This document shows, one piece after another, positions 46,301-56,657 of a stretch of DNA of 64,000 nt. This DNA is from Diploscapter coronatus (Eukaryota; Nematoda; Chromadorea; Rhabditida; Rhabditidae): positions 20,483,201 through 20,547,200 of the forward strand of contig OZ038422.1 in assembly GCA_964036155.1 (NCBI GenBank), written 5' to 3'. The notes below the pieces were generated by a model. It was given only the letters and a program-made list of their open reading frames with translations, was not told the DNA's origin and ran no database searches. Within the stretch, counting starts at the first letter, position 1. Every line of letters starts with the position of its first letter. A program made the translations under genes and the position numbers.

Positions 46301-48304
46301 TGTGGCTTCCATCATCGAAAACACCTATTTGGAATGTTTCCCCAAGATCTGCGAGTTCCGACTGTGTACTTCTCCTGCGAAATGTATATTTCCGTGTAAC
46401 ATATGAGTTGTGAAATATGCAACAAAATCGATGATATTCAGGCCTTCAAAACATCGAAAAGCTGAAAAGTAAGACGAAACTTACAAATAAAAAATCGAAT
46501 AAAAACATGAGCTAATTCGATGATGCATGGTTTTTAGTTCTATCGGAAATAAGTAATATTAAATGGCAATTTTATCCATCGAAAAAAAAGAAAAAAATGA
46601 AAATATTCAATAAAAAAGGAAAAAATACGTCTCAAATCGAATTATTTCCCTTGTATACATTGTTAAGGGTAAAGACAGGTAATTTAACGAATATGGTTTG
46701 TCAGGTAGTGTGGAGTGATTTTTGTTACAACGATTTCATTAAAAATTCATAAAGAAGGAAGTAAATGAGATTTGCATTGTGGTCTTTTATATTTCATAGA
46801 CTATAAAAAAGAAAAATCATGAAATCGTCTTCTGTACAGCTATTTCAACACAACGTGCATAAGTTTCAAACTTTAAATTCCATTTTGCAAAGATTAAATC
46901 ACATTTTACAGACCCAACTATAATACGGGACATCAAGTAAGCATGGTAAATATGTACTGAAAGTATGAGAGTGAGTTATGAGTAATAGTAGATGGAAATT
47001 GTTCGTTTCAAAGTTGGCAAAGAGAAAATGAGAGAGATGAATGATGAAGAATGTTAGACAAATGAGTGTGTCATTGCATGGGCAAACTCTGGACTGTCTT
47101 GTACAGAAATGAGATTTGAAGGCACAAAATATGTAGTGCAACGATCAACTCAGTACGAGAATGGGTTTACAAATAGATGGTGGGAAAATTCGTGATAGAA
47201 GACAAACCGGTTCAGGCTAAAATATATACGAGTCATCCAGAGACCATAGCAGTACTGCTGCGGAGAGAAATTTGTAGGCGTAATGCAGGAAGACTCAGAC
47301 TCATTTTGGATGATTTGCATCTTTCCTCCTCTCCAATCTCCACACTCTCTTCCATATTTGCTCATCTCTGCCCTTACTCCTCTGCTATCTGTTATATGAA
47401 GACGGAGATTGGGATGGGAATGGAAGCAGAACAAATACATTCCCTTCTGCACTCCCTTTTGGAGATTGGATATGGTTGTGCTATTCTCTGACTGCTTGTT
47501 AACTAATAAGAGAGGAAAATGAATGAGAAGAGGCAAGGACGCAGAGATTTCGGTTGATGCAAAAGCTAAAGTGATTGAAATGGAAGGCAAATCGAGATGA
47601 AAACTAATTGGAAAAAATAAATACGAAATGAAAACGGGTGAAAATGCACGTGATTGGAGATTTGATCGCGCTATTTGAGAAGGCAAGTCTACAAAAACGC
47701 CTCTCGGAGTTTATGCTTTGATAGACTTTCCAGAGTCGCATACAACCGAAATAAGAAATAAAGAAAATGAAAGTGACAAATGGATAAAAATCAATTCAGA
47801 AACGCTCTTCGCAGGTTACTGTATAACTTATTAGGGTCCCCAAGCAGATATGCCGGATTGATTTTTCGGGCAAAATTTTTGTACAGAACCATTTTATCAA
47901 GTTTATCGTCGATCTAGATAAGGTTTTTTGAGACATTCGAGATTTGAAGGGTACTTCCTTCCTAAATTTTTCCTTTCAAACTACCACGCTTTTATCAAAA
48001 ACGCATTTTTGCAAGGAAGAGAAGTTTGGAGACTCTACATATACTCGAGTTTTTGTAACGATTTTTAAGATACATTACAAGAACTAAAACTTTATTCAAT
48101 AAACATAACTTTTAGAAAGGAACATTATATATAGATATTTTATGAATTTCAAAATGAGAGATCTCAAAGTCCTATAAATTTGAACTTAGTTATTTTTAAA
48201 TTTGATAGTCGTTTCTTATGATTCCACTTTCACATTTTCACCCAAATGAATTTTATCTTAAACAAATAGTTTTTCTTGCAGTTAATGTCCCCAAAGAATA
48301 TAAA
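40334..48304. other. 8 kb with no recognisable gene
   Basis: From about 40,400 to 45,730 the + strand is strongly A/G-rich, so the KH gene's sense strand is C/T-rich upstream of its start. It contains (GA)n around 40915-40928 and GACT repeats near 45749-45765. Longer frames here (42225-42731 and 47150-47686 on the - strand) are compositional and match nothing I know. A 20-bp word ending GCAGGTTACTGTATAAC occurs near 47811 and again near 52973. Confidence 0.55.
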
Positions 48305-48625
48305 TTACTCGATCCATTGAATGAATCCGCGATCAGTCCATGTATTTGCTTCTGGATCGTATTCATCTATCATCTGGCAATAGTTCTCCCTCATTGGAGC
48401 TTGATATCTGAATTTAGGATTTATCATCAGCATGGAAAAAGAGGACATTCTAACATGCATAATAGGGCATGCTCACGTTTGAAATACTCTTTCTCAACTT
48501 TAATGAAATAGCGTGCCTAATTAAGAGCGTTCTGTCTGCTCTAGCCACTCTCCTCTCCGATGATCTCTCTATTTCGTGTCAATGATATGCATCGAATACT
48601 CACCCTCCGATCGCATATAATTTAT

Positions 48626-48774
48626 GGGGAACGGTCACTGCGCACCAAAGTATGCCACTGCGTACCAAAATCCTTGGTGCGCAGTGACATACCCCAAGTA
48701 TGTCACTGCGCACCAAAGTTATTTTAAGTATGTCATTGCGCACCAAAATCTTTGGTGCGTAGTGACACATACCC
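48626..48774. mobile_element. 149-bp MITE built of six 20-bp words (+ + - + + -)
   Basis: The element is flanked by a perfect 8-bp duplication TAATTTAT (48618-48625 and 48775-48782). Removing the insert plus one duplicate restores a gap-free alignment to kelch copy B. The ends are inverted: GGGGAACGGTCACTGCGCAC and, from the right, GGGTATGTGTCACTACGCAC. The interior is entirely copies of the word TATGTCACTGCGCACCAAAG in alternating orientation. An 8-bp target duplication fits hAT-like transposition. There is no coding capacity. Confidence 0.85.
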
Positions 48775-48878
48775 TAATTTATCATTAGCAGCGATTAGAG
48801 AATGGTGATATCTGCCATAATTCATATCAGTTATTCGAGAAATTCAACTGTCAACTGAAGCTGAGGGATCAAAACAGA

Positions 48879-48983
48879 CAGGGATTAAAAGTTTGGACAG
48901 GCCCTGGAGGCCGGCCCACGTTCAGGTCCAGGCCCGGGTTGATTAAGTCCAGGCCGGCATTTGAACCAAACTTTTAATCTCTG
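48879..48983. mobile_element. 105-bp hAT-type MITE
   Basis: The element begins CAGGGATTAAAAGTTTGG and ends with its inverted form, CCAAACTTTTAATCTCTG, giving about 18-bp TIRs with the CAGGG...CTCTG termini of hAT elements. Flanks AAAACAGA (48871-48878) and AACACACA (48984-48991) look like a diverged 8-bp duplication (6 of 8). The core is GC-rich with repeated GGCC/GGCCGG words. Kelch copy B lacks the insertion at the corresponding place. Confidence 0.8.
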
Positions 48984-49122
48984 AACACACACAGAATTTG
49001 AATGCTTCATCAATAACTATATAACGATACATTATTTATCATAAGCTTTCAAGAATTATTTTCTTACAGTAAAATAATATTTTATTTCCACTAGAATTAT
49101 TATTTTTTTTTGAAATTATCAA

Positions 49123-49128
49123 TTTATT
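49123..49128 (-). promoter_or_regulatory. Candidate poly(A) signal of the Hsp70-like gene
   Basis: AATAAA on the - strand, about 80 nt after the stop codon at 49208-49210. A second AATAAA lies at 49081-49086. Confidence 0.45.
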
Positions 49129-49207
49129 ATTTAATTTATGTTGTAATCCATCAATGGAATCATTATTCTATGACATAATTTTGCCTTTCTAAATTAGCCA
49201 TGATAAT

Positions 49208-51778
49208 TTAATAGTGGAGATTTTCTCGCATATTGTCATTAGCCACAATTGCAGCTCCATAAGCAATTGCCTCATCTGGATTTATATCGAATTGAATTTT
49301 CGAATTACAAAATTTATTCTTTATATTTTGTTCAATTTTAGGTATTCGTGTCGACCCACCAACCAAAATCTAATTATTAAAAATAAATTTAGATTTTAAT
49401 ATTTAGTTTTTACCACATGATCTATTTTCTCTGACGATAATTGTGCCATATTCAAGGCTCGATCAACGAATGTCATCGCTCTTTCAAATAAGTCGCTGCA
49501 CAATTCATTAAATTTCTCCTTGGTCAATCTGACATTAATTTCAAGATTATCGTTTATATCCAGCTAAATTTATAAAATAACAATAATAATCTTATGAAAA
49601 TACTATTCTTACATGAACATTGACAGGATATTGTGAAGATGACAACGACTCCTTCGCTTTTCGACATTCAGTCCTCAATCTCTTTAGTAATTTAGGTTTC
49701 TTGTAAATATCATAACTTGGAGATGATTTTTTGAATTCATTAATCACGAATTTCATAACTCGGCTGTCAAAGTCTTGTCCTCCTAAATTTAACATTTCTG
49801 ATAATTTACAAAATCAAAAATCAACCTAAATGAACATCACCAGTAATGGCCTTAACGTCGAGATTTTCGTTTTTAATTTCAGCAATGCTTATGTCGAGGG
49901 TACCTTAGATTAGAGTTATTCTAAAATTTGAAAAAAAAAGAATCTGAAAACCTCCTCTAAAATCGAAAACAAGAAGTTTTGAATTTCCTAATTTCTTCTT
50001 CTCATTATAAGCGATGGCAGCAGCCGTAGGTTCTTGCAACAAACATTTCAACTTCAGTCCGGCTAATTCAATCGCTCTCTTGGTTGCCGCGATTTGATCA
50101 GAATTGAACATCGCTGGCACAGTAACTACAGCTTTTGTCACTTTTTGGCATGTCCACTTCTTAAATATAAGAATAAATTTAGTAGATGATTCGATAGTCA
50201 AATTTTACAAGATTATTATAGTCCATCCTGAGTAAGTGGATACTGCATACATTTTGCAACTTCGATCGCTCAAGCCCCGCCCACTTTTTCCTGCCCTGCT
50301 GAATTGAACGATCCCCCATTTTCAAACCTCTTTTCGATTTTTCTTGACATTTTCGCGAAAAATCTTTATAATTATATCCTGATTATCTCTCTAATTGAGC
50401 AATTAACTCTTTAATGTTCGCTGTTCATTTTTCGTTTTTTCTAGCGAGTTTTTCTCTCAAATCAGGATCCATTTTCATCGAGTCAATTGTCGGTTCATCC
50501 AAGATGCAGATATTGCCGTCGTCATCAGATCGTTAGAATTGCAAGTTGATGGACAAACAAACAGCCGCTTATCAGATGTTTTCATGAAGATGTCAAATTT
50601 GCGCGAAAAATACGAAATTTCGATCGAAAAATGAACAGCAAACACTAAAGAGAGTTAATTGGTCAATTGGAGAGATAACTAGGATATAATTATAAAGATT
50701 TTTCGCAAAAATGTCAAGAAAAATCGTTTGAAAATGGGCAATCATTCAATTCGGCAGAGCAGGAAAAAGTGGGCGGGGCTTGAGCGATCGAAGTTGCAAA
50801 ATGTATGCAGTATCCACTTACTCAGGATGGACTATATTATTTATGTATTGAATTCGTTTCATTTTAGTTGGCATGATTGAGCATGTATTTTCACTTTCAG
50901 CATCAAGCAATGCCAAATGATTGAAATGGTGGAAAATAGTGAACTCTGTGAATTGCAATTCAATATCATGATGTTAAAGTTGCACCTCTGCTAGTTTCTT
51001 CAGATATTTGAGAATTTCCGCTGAGACTTCTTCAGGAAGAATGAACCTCTCATTCGATTTTCCCCTATTCAGCACATATCCGGCAGAGCCCTAAAATAAC
51101 CTCAAAATTTATTTGGAGAGTATTTTTTTTACATTTCTCGTATCCACATTGAACGTCCATAAATGACGATCTTCAGCAATGGGAAAATCGTGTAAAACGT
51201 GCCATCCGATCAGATGTTTCGAATCTGAAAATTCTTAATTTCAATAAAACCAAACATGTTCTAGACATTGCATTATCGTATCATATAATTTACGAACTCT
51301 TTGAGGTTTTTGGGTTCAGTTATGAGCAACACTGACAGGCTAACTATATGTGGATGCAAACATCAAATTTTTATTGATTTGTCCTAAAGTTATTTAAACT
51401 TACCATAAAGAATGTTCGATAAATCAGTATCACAATTCAAAGCTGAATTTCCAACCAGAATCTCGCTATCGCTAAATGCCACTACAGAAGGAAGTCTATT
51501 CCGGCCTAAAATTGAATTTTTGATTTTTTATTATAATTGGCGTATTCGAAAGATTTTACGGTTACACTTTTTCGGAAGGTTTATGATTTAAAGCTAGAAC
51601 ACAACTATTTCTCTCTTAGAAAATATGCAGCATTTCGAAATAGTAAAAGTGAAACTATGCAACTTTTAAAGGAAATATTCATTCTACCATCATCATTTTT
51701 AATCACCACAGGTCGATCATTTTCGACGATCGCAACGCACGAATATTTCGTGCCCAAATCGATGCCGATGCACACCAT
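49208..51778 (-). CDS. Hsp70-like protein consisting only of the nucleotide-binding domain
   Basis: Nine exons from 51778 down: 51778-51688, 51505-51404, 51224-51133, 51090-50986, 50159-49952, 49903-49826, 49782-49613, 49563-49414, 49369-49208. They total 1,158 nt, about 385 aa, with no frameshift or internal stop. Hsp70 signatures run the full length of the ATPase domain: IDLGTKYS (6-13), DSKHLIG with Lys67 (Lys71 of Hsc70), [10 protein letters not shown] with Glu173, [12 protein letters not shown] (193-203) and [12 protein letters not shown]. The stop comes about three residues before the interdomain linker would begin, so there is no substrate-binding domain or EEVD tail. Two phosphate-loop positions differ from canonical Hsp70: Thr14 to Lys11, and Gly201 to Arg198. 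There is no signal peptide, so it differs from secretory NBD-only HSPA13/STC-1. Codons are AT-rich, unlike rpn-13 next door. It may be functional or a young, still open relic. Confidence 0.85.
50221..50832. mobile_element. 612-bp foldback element in an Hsp70-like gene intron
   Basis: Both ends read GTCCATCCTGAGTAAGTGGA inward. The inverted arms match for about 210 bp with only scattered differences and one 8-bp indel, separated by about 180 bp of unique sequence. TA (or TATA) flanks both ends, as expected for a Tc1/mariner-type non-autonomous element. It fills most of the 826-nt intron between exons 4 and 5. No ORF is present. Confidence 0.85.
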
Positions 51779-52426
51779 TTCTCAGTTATTTTAATCTATA
51801 AATTAAAATTATTTTATGAGACTTTAAGCATTCGTGCTCAAATGAATAAAAAACCATAATTCATTAGGAACAAGCTTCATATTGATTATATAGATTGTTC
51901 ACTTCAAATGAGGTTTGTAAGTTCAAATTTACGTTTATTTAAACATCTTTGCATTGACATTTAGAATTAAGAAGAATGGAGATTAATAATGGAAGAACGA
52001 TAAAATAAATTAAACTAAATATTGAATTGAAATTAAATCGATTGACGCCGTGAAATGATAAAGAAAATGCCTTATCGGCAGTCAGGCAGTGAAAAAAGGA
52101 GTAACTGAGAAGAGAAAATAAGAAAAATACGCTAACATTAATGCTGCTGACGAACAATATGTCTTGAATATGCTCAACAATCGTTCACAAGAAATCGATT
52201 ACTATTTCTATTATATATTTTGAAATTACTATAAAATAAATATCGGATTTGGTTACAGAATTTTGAAATAAAATATTTTAAAGAATATTTATTTCAATTA
52301 TAATTATCCTTCATCACTTCTAAATGCATTCGAGTTGTCTGTATCGTATGCATTGAAATTAAATTATATTTCACATTTTATTGAATAAAATTTTTATATG
52401 AAATCGGAGATTATTATAATCAAGCT

Positions 52427-52853
52427 TTATTCTATATTAGCTTTTCCAACTTCACGCCATTTTATTCGTTTGTGGATCGTATTCCTCGATTGAATTACAA
52501 AAATTTTGATAAAATCTGAAATCCAAGTTAACAAATATTTGGTATAAAGATATGTAAAAGCTCAGCTCACCCTCCGATTGCATACAATTTTCCATTCGCA
52601 GCAACAAGAGAGTGATTGTGCCTTTCATAATTCATATCAGAGATTCGAAAAATTCGACTGTCAGCTGGAGCTGAGGGGTCGAAACACAGACAGAATTTTA
52701 ATACATCACTATAATTACTAAATATACAGTGATGCATTATTTATCATACAAAATTAACGACTCCTTTCCTCCAGTTATGTAGATTCTTCCATTCAGCGAT
52801 GCGACTGCATAATCATGACTCTCTTCTTTAATTTCACTTACTTCAATCCATTT
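52427..52853 (-). pseudogene. Kelch-repeat pseudogene copy B (C-terminal part)
   Basis: Three exons: 52853-52750 (KWIEVSEIKEES, then ASLNGRIYITGG), 52717-52571 (ending HSLVAANGKLYAIGG) and 52515-52427. Splice phases agree and the kelch spacing is normal. A TGA lies in frame immediately upstream of the first Lys-Trp, and no upstream kelch exons follow, so the gene is 5'-truncated. In the last exon an extra A in an AAAA run shifts DPQTN into a premature stop at 52452-52454. In the alternative frame a kelch Trp and a stop at 52427-52429 align with copy A. It lies about 280 bp from, and divergent to, rpn-13. Confidence 0.8.
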
Positions 52854-52865
52854 TCACTCGTCATC

Positions 52866-52990
52866 GGTGGCGGTATTTTTGCCCAAAAAGTCGCACATTT
52901 TGGAGAAAGAAATGCGATTTCGAAGTTGGTGCTTCTTAGACCAAAAATGCCGCCACAGAAATGCATTTTCGCAGGTTACTGTATAACTCT
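52866..52990. repeat. Short inverted repeat at the truncated edge of kelch copy B
   Basis: GTGGCGGTATTTTTGCCCAA at 52867 is mirrored by GTGGCGGCATTTTTGGTCTA read from about 52955 leftwards. The right flank carries CGCAGGTTACTGTATAAC, also present near 47811. It is probably a degraded foldback element. It begins where the kelch homology ends, so its insertion may have caused the truncation. Confidence 0.45.
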
Positions 52991-53102
52991 CCTCCTTCCG
53001 TCTATTCATTCCTCGATTTCTCGACGATGTAAACGCAGTGCATTTCCTCAAATTCTCATTTGTCAGCATTTCGATTTTCGCCTGTTTTTATTCAAATTTT
53101 TA

Positions 53103-53112
53103 CTAATTTCAG
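53103..53112 (+). promoter_or_regulatory. Acceptor 19 nt before the rpn-13 ATG (likely trans-splice site)
   Basis: CTAATTTCAG ends at 53112 after a T-rich stretch, leaving a 19-nt leader before ATG 53132. This fits a spliced-leader acceptor. An ordinary 5' UTR intron is the alternative. Confidence 0.6.
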
Positions 53113-53131
53113 TGCTCAATACTCTTTGAAG

Positions 53132-56100
53132 ATGGCGGCGATGTTCTCGACGAACCGTGCGGCCCAGGGCCAGGGCAATGGCTCGCTGGTCGAGTTCAAG
53201 GCTGGCAGGTCCAAACTCGAGACCCTTCCTGCTGGGGGAACCAAGAGAAAGGTGGGAAACTGTTGAAATTTTGGCAAGGAACTTGGCTGTACAAGAAAGT
53301 TTTGCGTTGCAATGCATTGAAGATTGTTTTTAAAAAATCTCGCACTGCAAGGTGGGTTTTCATACTTCAATGCACTGCCAAATTCTCAGCTTTGACCGAA
53401 TCCATTCGTTCAAGTTGCATGAAAGTTTTTTCTTCAAAACTCTGTGGAAAACGTCTATTATATAAAATAGCAAAACCCTTCAGCCTGATCTGATACAGGC
53501 ATGCAGATAAAAATCCATACTTCGGTGCGGATTTAGATTTTTAAAATATTTCGATACGGTGCAGTGTGGAGCGGGTGCGTGCGTGTAGGAATTTTCGAGA
53601 AAAAACTGCAAGTCTGATCTGATAATGATAATGCATTTTACTTCATCGCTTAACTCGATTTTGATATTTTGATCAAATGACATTTTTGCAGGTTGTTGCT
53701 GAGAAGACGAAAGGAGTGGTCTACATCAGACAGAGCCCCGACCAGCTGATGCATTTCTGCTGGAAGAATCGCGAGACCGGGGCTGTCGTGGACGACCTCA
53801 TCATCTTCCCCGGGGACACCGAATTCAAGGAAGTCAAGGGCTGTCCCGACGGGAAGGTCTACATGCTCAAATTCAAGTCCTCCAAGGAGTACAGACTCTT
53901 CTGGCTGCAGGACGGCAATGTTGACGTGGAGAAGGAGCTCGTCCAGAAGGTATGCAAGTTTATTTGCTGTTTGGGGAAAAATTGAAAGACTTTCAACGTA
54001 TCTTCATAATTATGAAATAATGTTTTGAAAGTAGAATTTCAAAATAATTGTTTTCCCCAAAATTCGTGTTGAAATCGTGATGGAGTTGGGTCATAAAGTG
54101 TCAATATCTGAAACCGGAATCTCGATCCATCGCTGGCTATGATATTTTTTACGATAAGTTGGTCCATTTCAATTACGATTTTTGGCTTTATTGAAGCGTA
54201 GCATTTGCTGTTGAAAAGTGCATCTCGTTCAAACTGCAGAAAAGTGCTAAATTGATTGTGAACTCTTCTCGAACTTTAAAGTTGAAATAGAACGAATTGA
54301 TTTTGATTATTTTTTTCTCTACGATTTTATCGAATCTGACACGAATATAATATTTTCGAAACCCTTTTTCTCATCTAGTCAAAAGTTATCTTAGGTGAAT
54401 GACGCCCTGAACAAGCCACCCAGTTCGTCGCGTGCAGCAGCCCGTGGCGGACCCTCTGAGCGAGGGGGAGCCATCCCCGCCCACGGTCTGCCGGCCTCTT
54501 CCATCGGAGGCTTTGGCCCGAATGAGGTTCGGAGCTTTCAAAGACTCGCTGTATGTTTTCAGTTTTTCTTTAATACCGATATGTGAGAGTTGGGCTTTTT
54601 CGTACTAAAACAATAACCGAAAATACGTCTCTCCTCAGTGTTACCATCATTTTTGCTGCTTCACTACTTTCTGTACATTATTCACCGAAGTGTGTTAGTG
54701 CGTGGAGTGGAATAATTATTTCTCGCTCTCTGTTATATCATTCACAGGAATTGTGAATATGCGTTTCAGGAGACAGGCGCACTGGGCTCGTTGGACCAGA
54801 ACCAGCTGATGCAGTTGCTGCAGTTCATGAATCAGGTTGCGAATAGTCGAGTTTCGAATGAAGAGGGGAATGCCGATTTCAGGGCAATGCCGAAGGCGCT
54901 GGGATGCTGCCCTCTCTAGCTCCTCCTGCAAGCACCGACACTCCCGCACTCGCCGATCCTATCAACCCGAGCGCTGGTATGTTCTAAAAATATTTTCGTA
55001 TAGCACTTTTTCCCTCAATTTACGGATAAGAATAAGGAGAAGATAGAAAGTTTTTTCTTCTTGACTCTATCAACTCTCCAAGTACTACTTACATAAATGT
55101 TATTGTGTCTAAAAGAGGAGTAGAAAATGATAAATTCATGAAGTAAGCCATTTTCTTCAGCGAGTTCGCAGGAGATCAACCAGCTGAACACCCTGCTGCG
55201 CAACCTGGAACCCCGTCCGGGCAGCTCGAATCCGTCTGTTGCTATCGATTTGAGCGATGCCATCGCGGGAGAGAAAGTCCTCGACTCCATTCGCAACAAT
55301 GCTGGTAAAATTTTGATTTAAAAAGAAAGTATATTTTCTTTCAAAATTAATTTGCAGACCGCCTCTCTCCGCATCTGCCTCAGTCGGAGGACCCCAAGCA
55401 AGAGCTCGAGACGACTGTCCGCTCGCCTCAATTCCGACAGGTCAGTATTTTTCTCGTAACAAGATGCAGTTCATGTAAATGTTAGTAACGCGGAAAAAGG
55501 ACATTGGGAAGAGGAACGAGAGTGTGGCTAGAGAACACGAAGAACTCTGTATAAGGCACGATATTTTGTCGAAGGAGTATAGGAGAGCTTCAAGCTCCCG
55601 CATGCCCCCTCAATGTATTGAATAACCGCTTCTTTGCGTATTAATGATATTTTCGAAAATACGAATGATTTGTTATGTAATTTACTACTATTTTACAAGC
55701 TCGTTTCCATCCTTCTATTCAGGCCTCTGACATCTTCGGTCACGCATTCAGCACCGGTCAAATGGCGCCTGTTCTCGAACAGTTCAACATTCCTGAAGAG
55801 GCCACCAAAGCTGCTGCTAGTGGAAGTGAGAGACGATTGAATACATTTCTCGATTATTGCTTATCTTTTCTCAGATCTGCTTGAATTCGCGCGCCGTCTA
55901 ACCGAAGCCGAACAAGGCACGTCGAACTCGAACAATGCCTCTGCAGGAGGGTCGGCTCAATCTGGGGCTGGCAGCTCTGCTGAGGAGGACAATGAGGATG
56001 TGAGTTCTAAAAGAATCCATTTTTCTGATGTTGAGAAATTAAGAAGAATTTGGATTTACACAGTAGCGGCTAAAAGTAATAAGTTAATTTTTTATGACAG

Positions 56101-56657
56101 ATTTTCAAAAACTCAAACACTCGTATTTGAAATCGAAACTTCCTGAAACGTGGCATGCTTTCATGTCTTACATGGGAATAGACATGTTCACAAAATTCCA
56201 TTTGAACCTGTTCACTTGGAAGCTAGCTGATGAAAATCATTCAATATATTGGGGAATCCGATACTTTTGTTCGCTACTGGAGATGAGCTCCGATTGATAT
56301 TCTCAGAGACTGCTCAAATTAATCTGTTAAAGTTCGAAATTTTGATGATATTGAAAAAATAATTTTAGATAATAAAAGAGTAGTAAGGTTCTGCGCCCAT
56401 ATGATTTTGCGACATTTCTGATAGAAAATAGAGAATTATCAAATAATGAATGAATCGCCTAGGAATTGTGATAATTTCTTTCATCTTTCAAAAACCATTT
56501 TTTATTAGGTTTCGAGCTTCCATAACATGCATTCTTTAAAATATCTAATTTCGACAGAGTTCAATTTATGATTTTTCAGTCGAATGAACCGAAGGAGCCT
56601 CAGGCGAAGCGTGGAAAGAAGGAAACTGATGAGGAAGATAAAATGGATCTGGACTGA
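53132..56657 (+). CDS. rpn-13: Proteasomal ubiquitin receptor Rpn13/ADRM1
   Basis: Ten coding exons: 53132-53251, 53692-53949, 54395-54526, 54770-54835, 54883-54976, 55161-55304, 55358-55440, 55723-55825, 55875-55999, 56580-56657. They total 1,203 nt, about 400 aa, all junctions in frame. The N-terminal Pru domain (about 18-130) is nearly continuous with human ADRM1: [59 protein letters not shown]. It docks on Rpn2 and binds ubiquitin at the 19S particle. A Ser/Pro/Ala linker follows, then the DEUBAD region (about 235-365; [32 protein letters not shown]), which recruits and activates the deubiquitinase UCH37/UBH-4. The acidic tail ends DKMDLD. Exons are GC-rich at third positions, typical of well-expressed genes. 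Confidence 0.97.

Larger units (their letters stand above)
48305..49041 (-). pseudogene. Kelch-repeat pseudogene copy A (C-terminal part), interrupted by two MITEs
   Basis: The last exon (48407-48305) reads QMIDEYDPEANTW and continues to a stop. The preceding exon ends HHSLIAANDKLYAIGG at donor GTGAGT, with the exon boundary at 48604. These are kelch signatures (double Gly, then Tyr and Trp). It is broken in three ways: a 149-bp element is inserted inside the exon, a 105-bp element lies further upstream, and CGA in the paralogue is TGA here (after ...SVDS). Homology to copy B (52427-52853) runs through the exon and into the next intron, then ends near 49041, so upstream kelch repeats are missing. 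Intact kelch proteins are beta-propellers, often cullin-3 adaptors. Confidence 0.85.

Noticed and set aside
47150..47686. 178-codon minus-strand open frame
   Set aside because: Longest single frame in its region, but composition follows the purine-rich + strand, with no recognisable motif. It overlaps an equally long plus-strand frame.
48604..48782. The six-copy repeat as a CRISPR array
   Set aside because: Eukaryotic context, alternating orientation, no unique spacers, and a clean target-site duplication. It is a transposon insertion.
52750..53112. Kelch copy B as 5' exons of rpn-13
   Set aside because: Kelch coding is on the opposite strand, and rpn-13 has its own acceptor and start.
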